Translations under genes and position numbers: made by a program
The notes under the pieces: model-generated
Databases searched by the model: none
Seen by the model: only the letters and a program-made list of their open reading frames with translations
Told to the model about the DNA's origin: nothing
DNA from: JAQTRU01 sp041645555
Lineage (GTDB): Bacteria; Patescibacteriota; Patescibacteriia; Patescibacteriales; JAQTRU01
Direction: 5' to 3'
Length of the DNA: 64,000 bases
Assembly: GCA_041645555.1 (NCBI GenBank)
Contig: JBAZPX010000001.1
Coordinates: forward strand, 237,473 to 301,472
Part shown: positions 1 to 8,164 of the stretch, one piece after another
Layout: every line of letters starts with the position of its first letter
Numbering within the stretch: position 1 is the first letter of the stretch

Positions 1-37
1 TAGGTGAATTGAATTATTAAGTTCTAATGAGCGTTAA

Positions 38-75
38 AACAAAAAAGCCGACCCTCCTTGGTTAGGCTTATTTCT
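38..75 (-). terminator. Possible intrinsic terminator (minus strand)
   Basis: Read on the minus strand, an AAGCCTAACC arm pairs imperfectly with GGGTCGGCTT and is followed by a T run. It lies beyond the main purB terminator, so it may be a backup terminator, or it may belong to a gene outside the window. Confidence 0.4.
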
Positions 76-120
76 AGTTTTTTCTTATTTCACTTTAACA
101 GACTTCTTATAAAAAATCAA

Positions 121-220
121 CTACCTCACCCTCCACCTCGGCGAGCCTTCGGCCCGCTTCGCCAAAGCTCCAGCGAGGCGAGCGAGACGGGCCGCCCCTC
201 TCCTAAGTAGGAGAGGGGAT
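121..220. repeat. Palindromic intergenic repeat, CCCCTCTCCTA type
   Basis: This block opens with CTCACCCTCCACC and ends in a perfect 11-bp inverted repeat (195-205 against 208-218, CCCCTCTCCTA/TAGGAGAGGGG), with further GC-rich stems between. Almost the same palindrome, also next to a CCTCACCC motif, lies inside mnmA at 26072-26141, so this is a dispersed element. The rest of 1-287 holds no gene that I can see. Confidence 0.7.
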
Positions 221-235
221 TGTTTAGGAAATAAA

Positions 236-267
236 AAAACGGCGCCTGGCTTATAGCCTGGCACCGC
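236..267 (-). terminator. Intrinsic terminator of purB
   Basis: On the minus strand GGTGCCAGGC-TATAA-GCCAGGCGCC forms a stem with one mismatch and one G-U pair, followed directly by GTTTTTTTA. It begins about 20 bases after the purB stop. Confidence 0.75.
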
Positions 268-287
268 TTGGAACAAAAAGAGACTTC

Positions 288-1883
288 TTAGGTGGCAGGA
301 ATTATTCGACTTAATTCCCGCCGATATTTTCGATAGTCTCTCCTTAACAATTGCATTTCCTGGCGTACGAGTTTATGAACCGGGGCGACCAAATTCTTCG
401 GTTCAAGGAGAGCGTCCAATTCTTCCATTTGCTCTTCCGGAAGGGAAAGATTTTCCATCGCCGCATCAAGACCTTGACGAAATTCTTCAGCATTCGCATA
501 GCTTCCGTCCGGATTAATCGCGATTTCCTGGATGGTTCTGTATGCGTCTCCGGAAATCCCCATTCTTTTTAGCACGGTTTGTAGACTGCTGCCGGCCATG
601 CCAGGGTATTCGCGGAAGAATGCGCCAATCTTCCTTTGATTCGGGTGATAGTTTTTTAGCTCGGTCCGAATTCGGCTGAAGGCGATAAAAATCGGCATAA
701 AATATCCGCCGATATTTCTGAATAGGTAAGATCTTTTCATGTCGCCCTGATGCGGATATTTCGGCAGTTGTTTCGCGAGAAGGTGAAGATTGCTTATGGC
801 CTCTTCAAGCATGCTGATGCCGCCTTCCATACCCCACGCATTGCTTTTGCCTGGCATCAGGGAAGAACCTTTTCCGCCCTTCTTTTTTTCTTTCACGAAG
901 AATTGGGAAGGACAGCTTGCCAAACTTACAAAGTCCGCCGTGAATTTAATCACTTGTTCAAGAATATTCGCAATTGTGGAAAAGATTTGCGCTTCCCGAA
1001 CATAGGAAACGGATTGATTCTGCATGCGATCATAATGAAGGCCGAAACTTCCAACATAACTTTCCGCGAATCGCTGCCAATCAATGTCGGGGTATGCTGC
1101 GTAATGGCAAGTTAAGTTTCCGGTCGCCCCGCCAAAATTGCCGGTAAACCGTTTAAAACCGTGGCCATCTCTCAATTCCCTTGTAAGAGAATTTATGGCA
1201 TATAAAACGGTTACTACTTTTTTGCCGAGAGTCCCGGGCTCTGCCGCCTGCTGGTGGGTAAAATCCCCAAGAATCAAGGGCTTACGAAAAGTTTCATACA
1301 GATTGATGTATTTCAGCAAGTCATCGCAGAATTCAAGAAGTGCGGGAATGAAATGGCCGTACACGAGCCTGTTCCCGATGATTCCGAAAACGTTGCCCAT
1401 TACCATTTCTGACGTGTTAGCGAAGTGAACGCCATCAATATGGCTCTCAAGCCGAGGAAACATTCTCGCAATGAGGATCTTCAGGTAATCGGTGGCTGCG
1501 GCTGTATCGTGCTCCGTGAACTTTTCCATAAACTCCGCACGAAATACGTCTTCGGCCGTGTTGCCCAAATTCCGAATGCCATTAGTTTCCTCCTCGGTCA
1601 GTCCGGGGATGACTTTTCGATGGCTGAATATTCCTTGGTAGGAACGCAATTCTTCGCTCAAGGCAATAAAATATTCAGCCGCGACCCGGAATCTCAAAGT
1701 TCCGACCGCCCTCCCCGAAGTGATGTCATGAAGAAATATTGCATTCTTCAGATATCGTCCTAAACCGGGGATCGGAGATTCCAGCCTCAAACGCTCCGCC
1801 TCGTCCGGCACTTTCAAGAATAGATCTTCCAGAGTCGGAAATTTCGGGCCGTATCCCTTAATCATTTCATCAACCAAGCTCAT
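288..1883 (-). CDS. purB: Adenylosuccinate lyase (E. coli PurB-type)
   Basis: This is a cytoplasmic fumarase/aspartase-superfamily lyase. The family cleaves adenylosuccinate to AMP and SAICAR to AICAR, releasing fumarate. The signature loop GSSLMPGKSN (residues 339-348) carries the catalytic serine. FTHQQAAEPGTLGK (208-221) and HFANTSE (153-159) match the E. coli-type active-site segments, and the C-terminus follows the E. coli PurB pattern. At 531 aa it is longer than the usual ~456 aa, with about 70 extra N-terminal residues. The normal TSEDINN segment reads TSEMVMGN, so it is divergent. No other purine gene is nearby, so salvage or AMP formation is as plausible as de novo synthesis. It lies downstream of tRNA-Leu with no clear promoter of its own, and has a terminator at 236-267. 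The SD is weak. The start at 1883 is the first ATG of the frame. Confidence 0.85.
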   Translation of the reverse strand: MSLVDEMIKGYGPKFPTLEDLFLKVPDEAERLRLESPIPGLGRYLKNAIFLHDITSGRAVGTLRFRVAAEYFIALSEELRSYQGIFSHRKVIPGLTEEETNGIRNLGNTAEDVFRAEFMEKFTEHDTAAATDYLKILIARMFPRLESHIDGVHFANTSEMVMGNVFGIIGNRLVYGHFIPALLEFCDDLLKYINLYETFRKPLILGDFTHQQAAEPGTLGKKVVTVLYAINSLTRELRDGHGFKRFTGNFGGATGNLTCHYAAYPDIDWQRFAESYVGSFGLHYDRMQNQSVSYVREAQIFSTIANILEQVIKFTADFVSLASCPSQFFVKEKKKGGKGSSLMPGKSNAWGMEGGISMLEEAISNLHLLAKQLPKYPHQGDMKRSYLFRNIGGYFMPIFIAFSRIRTELKNYHPNQRKIGAFFREYPGMAGSSLQTVLKRMGISGDAYRTIQEIAINPDGSYANAEEFRQGLDAAMENLSLPEEQMEELDALLEPKNLVAPVHKLVRQEMQLLRRDYRKYRRELSRIIPAT

Positions 1884-1921
1884 ATTAATCTCGCTTTCAA
1901 ATAGAGTGAATGTGAATGTAC

Positions 1922-1954
1922 AAAAAAGCCAAAATCCCTCTTTAGTTTGGCTTT
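1922..1954 (-). terminator. Terminator between tRNA-Leu and purB
   Basis: On the minus strand AAGCCAAAC and TTTGGCTT pair across a loop, followed by TTTTTTG. It ends the tRNA-Leu transcript. Since purB has no obvious promoter after it, read-through may feed purB. Confidence 0.6.
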
Positions 1955-2015
1955 GTTAGATTTTTAACTTTATTCTGAATTCTGCATTCTTAAATCTGAA
2001 TTCTGCATTCCGATG

Positions 2016-2099
2016 TGCCCAGGGAGAGAATCGAACTCTCATGGACTTGCGTCCACACGATTTTGAGTCGTGCGCGTCTACCAGTTCCGCCACCAGGGC
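2016..2099 (-). tRNA. tRNA-Leu (anticodon CAA)
   Basis: On the minus strand a GCCCTGG acceptor arm pairs with CCTGGGC, apart from one T-T mismatch. The D arm, anticodon stem CACGA/TCGTG with loop CTCAAAA, long variable arm and T arm GAGAG-TTCGATT-CTCTC all fold as expected. The long variable arm and anticodon CAA identify a UUG-reading leucine tRNA. CCA is not encoded. Confidence 0.93.
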
Positions 2100-2104
2100 C
2101 TTTT

Positions 2105-2125
2105 GATTTTAGATTTTAGATTTTA
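2105..2125. repeat. Heptamer tandem repeat GATTTTA x3
   Basis: Three perfect tandem GATTTTA copies lie directly upstream of tRNA-Leu. It is one of many 7-bp repeat tracts in this window. Confidence 0.7.
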
Positions 2126-2205
2126 GGATTACTCCTCTTTTTAAGCCATTGGAGATGTGAATAAAAATGGGCTTTAAGCCCTTTCACAATAGTTTGGCTG
2201 TTTTC

Positions 2206-2234
2206 AGTATAATAAAATTAGATTAAATTGTCAA
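2206..2234 (-). promoter_or_regulatory. Promoter of tRNA-Leu
   Basis: On the minus strand, TTGACA, a 17-bp spacer and TATACT give a near-consensus sigma-70-type promoter reading towards tRNA-Leu. Confidence 0.75.
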
Positions 2235-2280
2235 AACGGTGCGGATAAGTTATAATAATGGGGTAATACCAAAAAGTTCA

Positions 2281-2315
2281 AATGGCAAAATCAAAATGAC
2301 AAATCAAATCCAAAT
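2281..2315 (+). repeat. Left inverted repeat of the S23-gene unit
   Basis: This stretch matches the reverse complement of 2701-2735 at 29 of 35 positions (AATGnCAAAATC...CCAAAT), counted by eye. The two arms bracket the four-helix-bundle gene, and the likely start codon at 2296 lies in this arm. Confidence 0.65.
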
Positions 2316-2685
2316 GGCAAATGATAGAATAAATAATAGGATATATGATTTAGAAGAGAGGACAGCGAGAGTTGGAGAGGATTTGATAGAATTTGCAAAA
2401 AAATTAGAAAAGAATTCGATTAATAATCCATTAATTAGCCAAGTAGTCAGATCGGGCACGAGTATGGGAGCTAATTATATGGAGGCTGATTGCGCAGATT
2501 CTAAGAAAGATTTCATTTATAAAATTTCTTTGTGTAAGAAAGAATCTAAAGAGACTTGCCATTGGTTAAGGATGATTGCTAAAGCGAATCCAGAATGCCT
2601 TAATCAATGTCGGAAATTATGGCAAGAATCCCATGAATTAACTTTAATTTTTTCTAAAATAATATTATCCAGTAAAAGTAAATGA
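2296..2685 (+). CDS. Four-helix-bundle protein (23S rRNA intervening-sequence/S23 family)
   Basis: The YDLEERTARVGEDLIEFAKKL opening, the SQVVRSGTSMGANYMEAD centre and the helical C-terminus are typical of the S23/IVP four-helix-bundle family (TIGR02436-like). Members occur in rRNA intervening sequences, as stand-alone genes, and as Avd-like accessory proteins of diversity-generating retroelements. The molecular function is unknown. The frame opens at a GTG at 2239, but ATGs at 2296 or 2317 fit the family better. There is no SD. The first codons come from a repeat: 35-bp imperfect inverted repeats (2281-2315, 2701-2735) flank the gene, suggesting a small mobile or formerly mobile unit between tRNA-Leu and parA. 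No reverse transcriptase or rRNA is seen here. Confidence 0.8.
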   Translation: MTNQIQMANDRINNRIYDLEERTARVGEDLIEFAKKLEKNSINNPLISQVVRSGTSMGANYMEADCADSKKDFIYKISLCKKESKETCHWLRMIAKANPECLNQCRKLWQESHELTLIFSKIILSSKSK

Positions 2686-2700
2686 TTTTTTAATTTTTTG

Positions 2701-2735
2701 ATTTGGCATTGATTTGACATTAGGATTTTGACATT
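2701..2735 (-). repeat. Right inverted repeat of the S23-gene unit
   Basis: This is the reverse-complement partner of 2281-2315 and ends just before parA. Confidence 0.65.
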
Positions 2736-2743
2736 AATTAAGT

Positions 2744-3508
2744 ATGGGAAAAATTATCTCTATTGTTAACCAGAAAGGCGGGGTAGGAAAAACTACGACG
2801 GCTGTAAATCTGGGCGCTTACTTAGCTTCTTTGGGCAAGCAGGTTTTATTAGTGGATATTGACCCGCAGGCCAACGCCACTTCCGGTCTGGGAATTGACC
2901 ATAAAAATTTAGAAAGCGGAATTTATGAAGCGATTATCGGGGATAAACCAATATTTGAAATTATAAAAAGAACTTTGCAGGAGGGGTATAAAATCGCGCC
3001 TTCAACTCTGGCTTTGGCCGGAGCCGGCGTGGAGCTGGTTAATATGGAAAATCGGGAATACCGGCTATCAAGAATTTTGGAACACATAAAGGATGAATAT
3101 GATTATATTATAATTGACGGACCGCCTTCTTTAGGACTGCTCACTATAAATAGTTTAGTGGCGGCGGATGAAATTTTAATTCCGATTCAGAGCGAATATT
3201 ACGCCTTAGAAGGCGTGGGGCAACTGCTGGAAACCATTGGCTTAGTCCAAAATAACCTAAAGCCGGAGCTGGGGATTATGGGAGCGGTAATTACTATGTA
3301 TGACGGAAGAAACCGTTTGTCTTCTTCGGTTATGCATGAATTATACCAATATTTTCCTAACCGCGTTTTCCGCTCGGTAATTCCCCGAAGCGTGAAATTA
3401 GCCGAAGCTCCAAGCTATGGCCGTTCAATCCTTCATTACGACTCGGGGTCGCGGGGCGGGAAAGCGTATGAGAGACTGGCTAGGGAAGTAATAGACCTGG
3501 AAAGATAA
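2744..3508 (+). CDS. parA: ParA/Soj chromosome-partitioning ATPase
   Basis: This 254-aa MinD/ParA-family P-loop ATPase moves ParB-bound origin regions over the nucleoid. The deviant Walker A KGGVGKTTT sits at residues 10-18, followed by VDIDPQANAT (Walker A') and a Walker B-like YIIIDGPPSLG. Length and motifs are normal, and it lacks the N-terminal HTH of plasmid ParA types, so it is the chromosomal Soj type. It is followed by parB after 110 bp of inverted GATTCTTA-type repeats. The ATG at 2744 lies just before the conserved KIISIVNQKGG and is the only sensible start. No SD is visible. Confidence 0.95.
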   Translation: MGKIISIVNQKGGVGKTTTAVNLGAYLASLGKQVLLVDIDPQANATSGLGIDHKNLESGIYEAIIGDKPIFEIIKRTLQEGYKIAPSTLALAGAGVELVNMENREYRLSRILEHIKDEYDYIIIDGPPSLGLLTINSLVAADEILIPIQSEYYALEGVGQLLETIGLVQNNLKPELGIMGAVITMYDGRNRLSSSVMHELYQYFPNRVFRSVIPRSVKLAEAPSYGRSILHYDSGSRGGKAYERLAREVIDLER

Positions 3509-3518
3509 AATGTAGTAT

Positions 3519-3600
3519 TTGGGATTTTTAGGATTTTTACGATTCTTGAGATTCTTAAGATCCTAATAATCCCAAGAATCCTAAGAATCACAATAATCTT
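3519..3600. repeat. Inverted array of GATTCTTAG-type repeats (parA/parB gap)
   Basis: The left half has repeated GGATTTTTA/GATTCTTGA units. The right half has the complement AAGAATCCTAAGAATC. The whole could fold into a long imperfect hairpin. Related arrays lie at 4591-4680, 26601-26703 and 63241-63278. Confidence 0.65.
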
Positions 3601-3618
3601 ATTTTAACATTTTAAATT

Positions 3619-4500
3619 ATGTCTAACGGACTTGGTCGGGGGCTTGGCTCCCTTATACCGCAGAAAATAAAAAAGATAGACGCTTTGCCCGAAGAGGGCT
3701 TAAGCGTGGTTGATGTTACTTCCGAAGACGACCGGGGAAAGGTGCTGGAGGTGGAGCCGGATAAAATTAAAGTTAATCCCATGCAGCCGCGGAGCCAATT
3801 CAGCGATTTTAATATGGATGAATTAGTTGAATCAATAAAAGAATACGGAATTATCCAGCCTTTAATAGTTACCAGAGCTGGCGGCGATAGCTACGAACTG
3901 ATTGCCGGGGAAAGGCGTTTGCGGGCGGCCAAACAGGTGGGTTTAAAAAAAGTTCCGGTGATTGTCCGCGATGCTAATAGTCAGAGAAAATTAGAAATGG
4001 CTTTAGTAGAAAATTTGCAGAGAGAAGATTTAAATCCGATTGAAGCGGCTTTGGCTTATAAAAAATTAGCGGATGAATTTAACCTGACGCAGGAAGAAGT
4101 AGCCAAAAGAGTAGGCAAGTCCAGGTCGGCCATAAGCAATTGCCTGCGTTTTCTTAATTTGCCGGAAGAAATTCAACAGGCCTTAGTTGAGGGGAGAATT
4201 AGCGAGGGACATGCTAAATATTTAATCGGCCTTGACTCCGAAGCTAAGCAGATGGCTTTGTTTAAGAAAATTCTTCGCCATAACCTTACCGTGAGCGATA
4301 CGGACAAAGAAGCTAAAAGAATGGGTGGGACTAAGCAGGCCCGGGTTAAAATTGATTATGCGGATAAAGACAGGGAATTTTCTTTGCGGGAGTTTTTCGG
4401 CGCAAAGGCGGAGATTAAGCGCAAAGGAAAGGGCGGGCTGGTCGTTGTTAGTTTTTTTAGCGATGAGGAGCTAGAGAATATAATGGGAAAAATAAAATAA
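3619..4500 (+). CDS. parB: ParB/Spo0J chromosome-partitioning protein
   Basis: This 293-aa ParB-family protein binds parS sites and spreads as a clamp. The N-terminal ParB/Srx domain contains QPLIV and the CTP-binding GERRLRA motif, followed by ENLQREDLNPIEAA. The central helix-turn-helix TQEEVAKRVGKSRSAISN gives parS specificity. A short C-terminal domain would dimerise the protein. The MSNGLGRGLGSLIP start is the canonical ParB N-terminus that touches ParA, which fixes the start at 3619. It pairs with the upstream parA. A terminator lies at 4534-4560. I saw no clear parS sequence nearby. Confidence 0.95.
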   Translation: MSNGLGRGLGSLIPQKIKKIDALPEEGLSVVDVTSEDDRGKVLEVEPDKIKVNPMQPRSQFSDFNMDELVESIKEYGIIQPLIVTRAGGDSYELIAGERRLRAAKQVGLKKVPVIVRDANSQRKLEMALVENLQREDLNPIEAALAYKKLADEFNLTQEEVAKRVGKSRSAISNCLRFLNLPEEIQQALVEGRISEGHAKYLIGLDSEAKQMALFKKILRHNLTVSDTDKEAKRMGGTKQARVKIDYADKDREFSLREFFGAKAEIKRKGKGGLVVVSFFSDEELENIMGKIK

Positions 4501-4533
4501 TATAAAAACAAAATAATAAGATAATATAAAAAG

Positions 4534-4560
4534 AGCCGTCTGTTAAGGCGGTTTTCTTTT
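4534..4560 (+). terminator. Intrinsic terminator after parB
   Basis: AGCCGTCT-GTTA-AGGCGGTT (8-bp stem including G-U pairs) is followed by TTCTTTT. Confidence 0.65.
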
Positions 4561-4590
4561 AGGAAGTTAAAAGTTTATAAAGTTAAATTG

Positions 4591-4680
4591 TGGGATCTTT
4601 AGGATTCTTACGATTTTTGGGATTCTTGGGATTTTTTAAAAACTCTATCTTAAGAATCCTAAGAATCTCAAGAATCCATA
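4591..4680. repeat. Inverted array of GATTCTTAG-type repeats
   Basis: GGATCTTTAGGATTCTTACG units are followed by complementary AAGAATCCTAAGAATCTC units with a period of about 9 bp. The array fills the space between parB and the next promoter. Confidence 0.65.
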
Positions 4681-4690
4681 GGGAGAAAAG

Positions 4691-4728
4691 CGTTAGGTGT
4701 TATACGTTATGCGAAGGTATGTTATAAT
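4691..4728 (+). promoter_or_regulatory. Promoter inside a degenerate heptamer tract, giving a leaderless start
   Basis: The units GTTAGGT, GTTATAC and GTTATGC repeat every 7 bp and run into an extended -10 box (TGT TATAAT, 4723-4728). The start codon of the next gene is only 6 nt after the -10, so its mRNA should be leaderless or nearly so. No good -35 is seen, which fits an extended -10 promoter. Confidence 0.55.
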
Positions 4729-4734
4729 ATAGGC

Positions 4735-5901
4735 ATGCAAAAAAATAAAGAAAAAACAAAGCGCATCGGCATTGACGCCCGCTTTTATGGTCCGATTGGC
4801 AAAGGTTTAGGCCGGTATACTAAAGAAGTTGTGGATAAGGTAGTGGCTTTAGACAGAGAGAATGAATATGTAATTTTTTTAAGCAATGAAAATTTTAGTG
4901 AGTTTGTTTCTGGCAATCCGAAAGTGAAAAAGGTTTTGGCCGATGTGCATTGGTATACTTTAGCCGAGCAAATCATTATGCCTTATTTAATTTGGCGGGC
5001 GCATTTGGATTTAATGCATTTTCCCCATTTTAACGTGCCGGTCCTGACGCCGGTTAAATTTGTCGTTACTATCCATGATTTAATTTTAACGAAATTTCCC
5101 ACCGTTCGGGCTACGACTTTAAGCCCGCTTTTTTATAAAATAAAAAACCGGATTTATCGGATGGTTATTTGGCTGGCAATAAAGAGAGCTAAAACCGTCA
5201 TTGCCGTATCGCAATTTACTAAAGATGATATTGCCGGGCAGTTTAAGATCAAGCCGGAAAAAGTGGTTGTTACCCACGAAGGAGTTTCCAGTTTGCTTAA
5301 TAGAAAGTCAGATGATTTTCCCCATGACAAAGAAACGCCTTTAGGTTATAATATAGGCAGCCCCTTCTTACTTTACGTGGGCAATGCTTATCCTCATAAG
5401 AATTTAGAAGGGTTGGTTAAGGTTTTTTCTGTTATCCATGGGAAAAGGTCTGATTTGAGTTTAATTTTAGTCGGCAGACAGGATTATTTTTATAAGCGGG
5501 TCAAAGAGTTTACGGAAAAATATTGGGGTGAAAAAAGTCCGGTGGTTTTTCCCGGCTTTGTGCCTGATAGGAATCTGAAGCTTTTATATGGCCAGGCCTT
5601 GGCTTATGTGTTTCCTTCGTTTTATGAAGGTTTTGGCCTGCCACCCTTAGAAGCGATGGCTTGCGGCTGCCCGGTGGCAAGCTCTAATAAATCCAGCTTG
5701 CCGGAAATTTTAGGAGAAGCGGCAATTTATTTTAATCCGGAAGATGAGAAAGAAATGACGAGGCAGATTGAGAAGATTGTAGGGGATGAAAATCTGCGGC
5801 AGGAATTGACAAAAAAAGGTTATGAACAAGTAAAAAAATATAGCTGGGAGAAATGCGCGAAGGAGACTTTAGAAGTTTATAGAGAAGTTTTTAAGAAGTG
5901 A
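4735..5901 (+). CDS. Glycosyltransferase family 4 (GT-B fold)
   Basis: This 388-aa retaining glycosyltransferase probably acts in surface glycan assembly at the inner face of the membrane. The N-terminus GIDARFYGPIGKGLGRYT is the glycine-rich acceptor-side motif. The C-terminal half has LLYVGNAYPHKN and the donor-binding FPSFYEGFGLPPLEAMACG, whose E...E (EX7E) pair is the GT4 signature. Donor and acceptor sugars cannot be told from sequence. It stands alone after parB, and transcription appears to begin at or next to its ATG. A related GT4 (21460) shares the same organisation. Confidence 0.88.
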   Translation: MQKNKEKTKRIGIDARFYGPIGKGLGRYTKEVVDKVVALDRENEYVIFLSNENFSEFVSGNPKVKKVLADVHWYTLAEQIIMPYLIWRAHLDLMHFPHFNVPVLTPVKFVVTIHDLILTKFPTVRATTLSPLFYKIKNRIYRMVIWLAIKRAKTVIAVSQFTKDDIAGQFKIKPEKVVVTHEGVSSLLNRKSDDFPHDKETPLGYNIGSPFLLYVGNAYPHKNLEGLVKVFSVIHGKRSDLSLILVGRQDYFYKRVKEFTEKYWGEKSPVVFPGFVPDRNLKLLYGQALAYVFPSFYEGFGLPPLEAMACGCPVASSNKSSLPEILGEAAIYFNPEDEKEMTRQIEKIVGDENLRQELTKKGYEQVKKYSWEKCAKETLEVYREVFKK

Positions 5902-5980
5902 GAGCAAGGCCCTTGATGAAATTTTTGCCGGAAGCATTTGCCGCCATGAGGGAAGCGGCGAAAACTTTAATCATTTTATT

Positions 5981-7384
5981 ATGAATACTCAAGAAGCTTG
6001 GGGAAAACAGCAAGAGATAATTGAATATTACAAAAAAAATGACCCAGGGATTCTTGAGCGCAAAAAAGGCTGGTTAGAAGATAAAATATTTAGCGAGATA
6101 GGTATAGAAAATATGCCAGACAATAGACCGGCTGGTTATTTACGACTTTTTCTCCAGGATTTTATTGTTGAGGAAAAAATAAAGGATAAAATAATCAGAA
6201 TTAATGAGCTTAATAGTATAAATAGTAAGCAAACAGTTACTGAAAAAGAAAAAACTTTATATGCTCATTTAGTTAAAATAGGTATTCCGACCAATGTGGC
6301 CGTAGAAAGAATTTCGGAATCTTTAAATTATGAAAAGAAAAAAATTGGATTTGCGGGCCTAAAAGATGCGGATGCTATTACCGCTCAGCTAATAGCCATG
6401 CCGAGAATTAAAATGTCCGTTAATGAGATCGAGAAGATTAAAATCCAGAATGTTTTACTGACTAATTTCCATTATGCTCCCGGCTCATTAAACCCCGGTG
6501 ATTTAGACAGGAATGTTTTTACCATAACTATTCGGGCTAAAGAGAAAATAGATGAACAAAATTTTAGTATAAAATTGAAAAATATTGAAAAGTATGGAAT
6601 CTTAAATTATTTTCAATCACAGAGATTCGGAGGTTTAAGATTAATTAGCCACAAGCTTGGCAAATTGATTTTACAAGGTAATTATGAGTCGGCAGTTAAA
6701 TATTTTCTTTTAAAATCCAATGAATATGACATACCCTTGGTGGCTGAATTAAGAAAGAGCGCGGAGGAAAAATACCCGGGTTGGGGGAAGATGATGGAAA
6801 TATACGAAAAATTTCCTTATTCATTTTTTAACGAGTTGAAGGCATTAGAATATTTAAAAAATAATCCTAATAATTTTATCGGCGCCTTGATTGAAATAAA
6901 TGACCAGACGAAGTTATGGGTTTTTGCTTATTCAAGCTGGCTTTTTAACAAGTTTCTTTCTGATTATTCAAAAATTAACGGCTGCGTTAAGGAAGAGTTT
7001 CCCATATTATTTAGCAGTAATCCGGAGGACTATAAGAGCTTTAAGAAATATCTAATTGAAGATGGAACATTAGATTTTGCAAAAAATTTATATCCGTTTA
7101 AGTTTATTCAGTTAAAGAAACGTTTAATATCAGGGAGAATATTCCCCGAGGATATAAACTACAAAATATTTAATGGCGGAGCAGTAATAAATTTTTCTTT
7201 GCCAAAAGCCTGCTACGCCACTACGTTTCTGTCTAATTTATTTGAGCTTACGGTCGGATTGCCTATCCCGGAATGGGTTAATACCGAAGAAATAGACCCA
7301 AAGGAAATAATCGGGCAGGGGAGTATTGCGGAAGTAAAAGAAAAGTTTAAGGATTGTTGGTATTCGAAATTAGACCAATTATAA
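5981..7384 (+). CDS. truD: tRNA pseudouridine synthase TruD (long form)
   Basis: TruD-family enzymes isomerise U13 of tRNAs. DFIVEE (60-65), the catalytic motif GLKDADAIT (126-134, catalytic Asp probably D129) and NYFQSQRFGG (about 215-225) are all family hallmarks. At 467 aa it is longer than the ~350 aa E. coli enzyme and nearer the archaeal/PUS7 size, with about 50 extra residues before DFIVEE. The gene lies alone between a GT4 gene and a minus-strand orphan. The ATG at 5981 has no SD. The 80 bp upstream hold nothing clear. Confidence 0.9.
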   Translation: MNTQEAWGKQQEIIEYYKKNDPGILERKKGWLEDKIFSEIGIENMPDNRPAGYLRLFLQDFIVEEKIKDKIIRINELNSINSKQTVTEKEKTLYAHLVKIGIPTNVAVERISESLNYEKKKIGFAGLKDADAITAQLIAMPRIKMSVNEIEKIKIQNVLLTNFHYAPGSLNPGDLDRNVFTITIRAKEKIDEQNFSIKLKNIEKYGILNYFQSQRFGGLRLISHKLGKLILQGNYESAVKYFLLKSNEYDIPLVAELRKSAEEKYPGWGKMMEIYEKFPYSFFNELKALEYLKNNPNNFIGALIEINDQTKLWVFAYSSWLFNKFLSDYSKINGCVKEEFPILFSSNPEDYKSFKKYLIEDGTLDFAKNLYPFKFIQLKKRLISGRIFPEDINYKIFNGGAVINFSLPKACYATTFLSNLFELTVGLPIPEWVNTEEIDPKEIIGQGSIAEVKEKFKDCWYSKLDQL

Positions 7385-7412
7385 TAATATTCTAATATAA
7401 TAATATTATAAA

Positions 7413-7480
7413 AAAAGAACACCCCGGGGTAGACTTTTAGCATGTAGTTTCCACGCTATTGTCCGCCCAGGGGTGTGTGG
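7413..7480 (-). terminator. Terminator of the 7487 orphan gene
   Basis: On the minus strand ACACCCCTGGGCGGAC and GTCTACCCCGGGGTGT form a roughly 16-bp imperfect stem over a long loop, followed by TCTTTTTTTATAA. Confidence 0.65.
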
Positions 7481-7486
7481 TCGGTT

Positions 7487-8068
7487 TTAAACTAACCGAT
7501 ATGTATTCCCGTCGATGCCGAGTTCCGCCGTTGTCTTCGTCGGTTTCGGCTGGTACGGCCCGGTGAGATTCACCGTATCAAGCCGGAACTGGCCCGGTCC
7601 GTCTTGCTTGTAACGCAGATTGCACCAGACCGAACAGTCTGCGAAACAGTAGTTGGCGAGAAGGTCTTTCACGGCCGGAGGGATGGGAAGCGCGTCGCCT
7701 TCCGCGCTGAACTGGAAAGTTTGAACCGGCTTGCTCTTGCCCTCCATTTTTTGGTAAAAACAGCCGGTGTATTTCAGTCCGAGTGCCTGCAACTCGGCGA
7801 CCAGGTTGGTGATCCGTACGCCGGTTTTTTTCTGAAACAGGCAATAACCGGTGTCTGCCTTCCGCCGGTAGGCACCCGGGTTGAGACCCCTTCTGGTTGC
7901 TTCAGCGGTGTGGGCTGTTTCAATCCTGGTATCATCACGTTTTTTCTCTTCCACTCCGAGGACCGGGCCAATGCCCAGTACCTTGACCAGGACGATTGTC
8001 CGTGGTTTGGTGAAAACCGGCTGACGTTTCTTGGCTTCCCCTGTCGGTGCTTTAATTTCTTCTCTCAT
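7487..8068 (-). CDS. Hypothetical protein, stand-alone G+C-rich gene
   Basis: I do not recognise this 193-aa protein. It has a basic N-terminus, a middle section resembling a small mixed alpha/beta domain (TGVRITNLVAELQALGLKYTG), and several cysteines (CFYQK, CFADCSVWC). No membrane segment or signal peptide is seen. It is clearly richer in G+C than truD and the DUF4012 gene beside it. It has a strong SD (GGAGG 6 nt before ATG), a near-perfect promoter (8165-8193) and its own terminator. The same architecture recurs for the genes at 16041, 16976, 44321 and 56498. It may be a transferred gene or a specially regulated one. Confidence 0.75.
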   Translation of the reverse strand: MREEIKAPTGEAKKRQPVFTKPRTIVLVKVLGIGPVLGVEEKKRDDTRIETAHTAEATRRGLNPGAYRRKADTGYCLFQKKTGVRITNLVAELQALGLKYTGCFYQKMEGKSKPVQTFQFSAEGDALPIPPAVKDLLANYCFADCSVWCNLRYKQDGPGQFRLDTVNLTGPYQPKPTKTTAELGIDGNTYRLV

Positions 8069-8164
8069 GACTTCCTCCGATGTGTGTGGTGTTGCGGTTT
8101 GGAACGAGGATTATTTATGTGTCTCAGATAATGTTTCCAATCCATGAAAAGAACGTAACATTAC

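Noticed and set aside
2239..2295. GTG 2239 as the start of the S23 gene
   Set aside because: The extra 19 residues are unlike the family and derive partly from repeat sequence; ATG 2296 or 2317 fits better.
2281..2735. Diversity-generating retroelement around the Avd-like gene
   Set aside because: No reverse transcriptase or template/variable repeat pair is visible in the window.
3519..4680. Possible CRISPR array between parA, parB and the GT4 gene
   Set aside because: The units are about 9 bp, degenerate and inverted, without spacers of regular length, and no cas genes are present.
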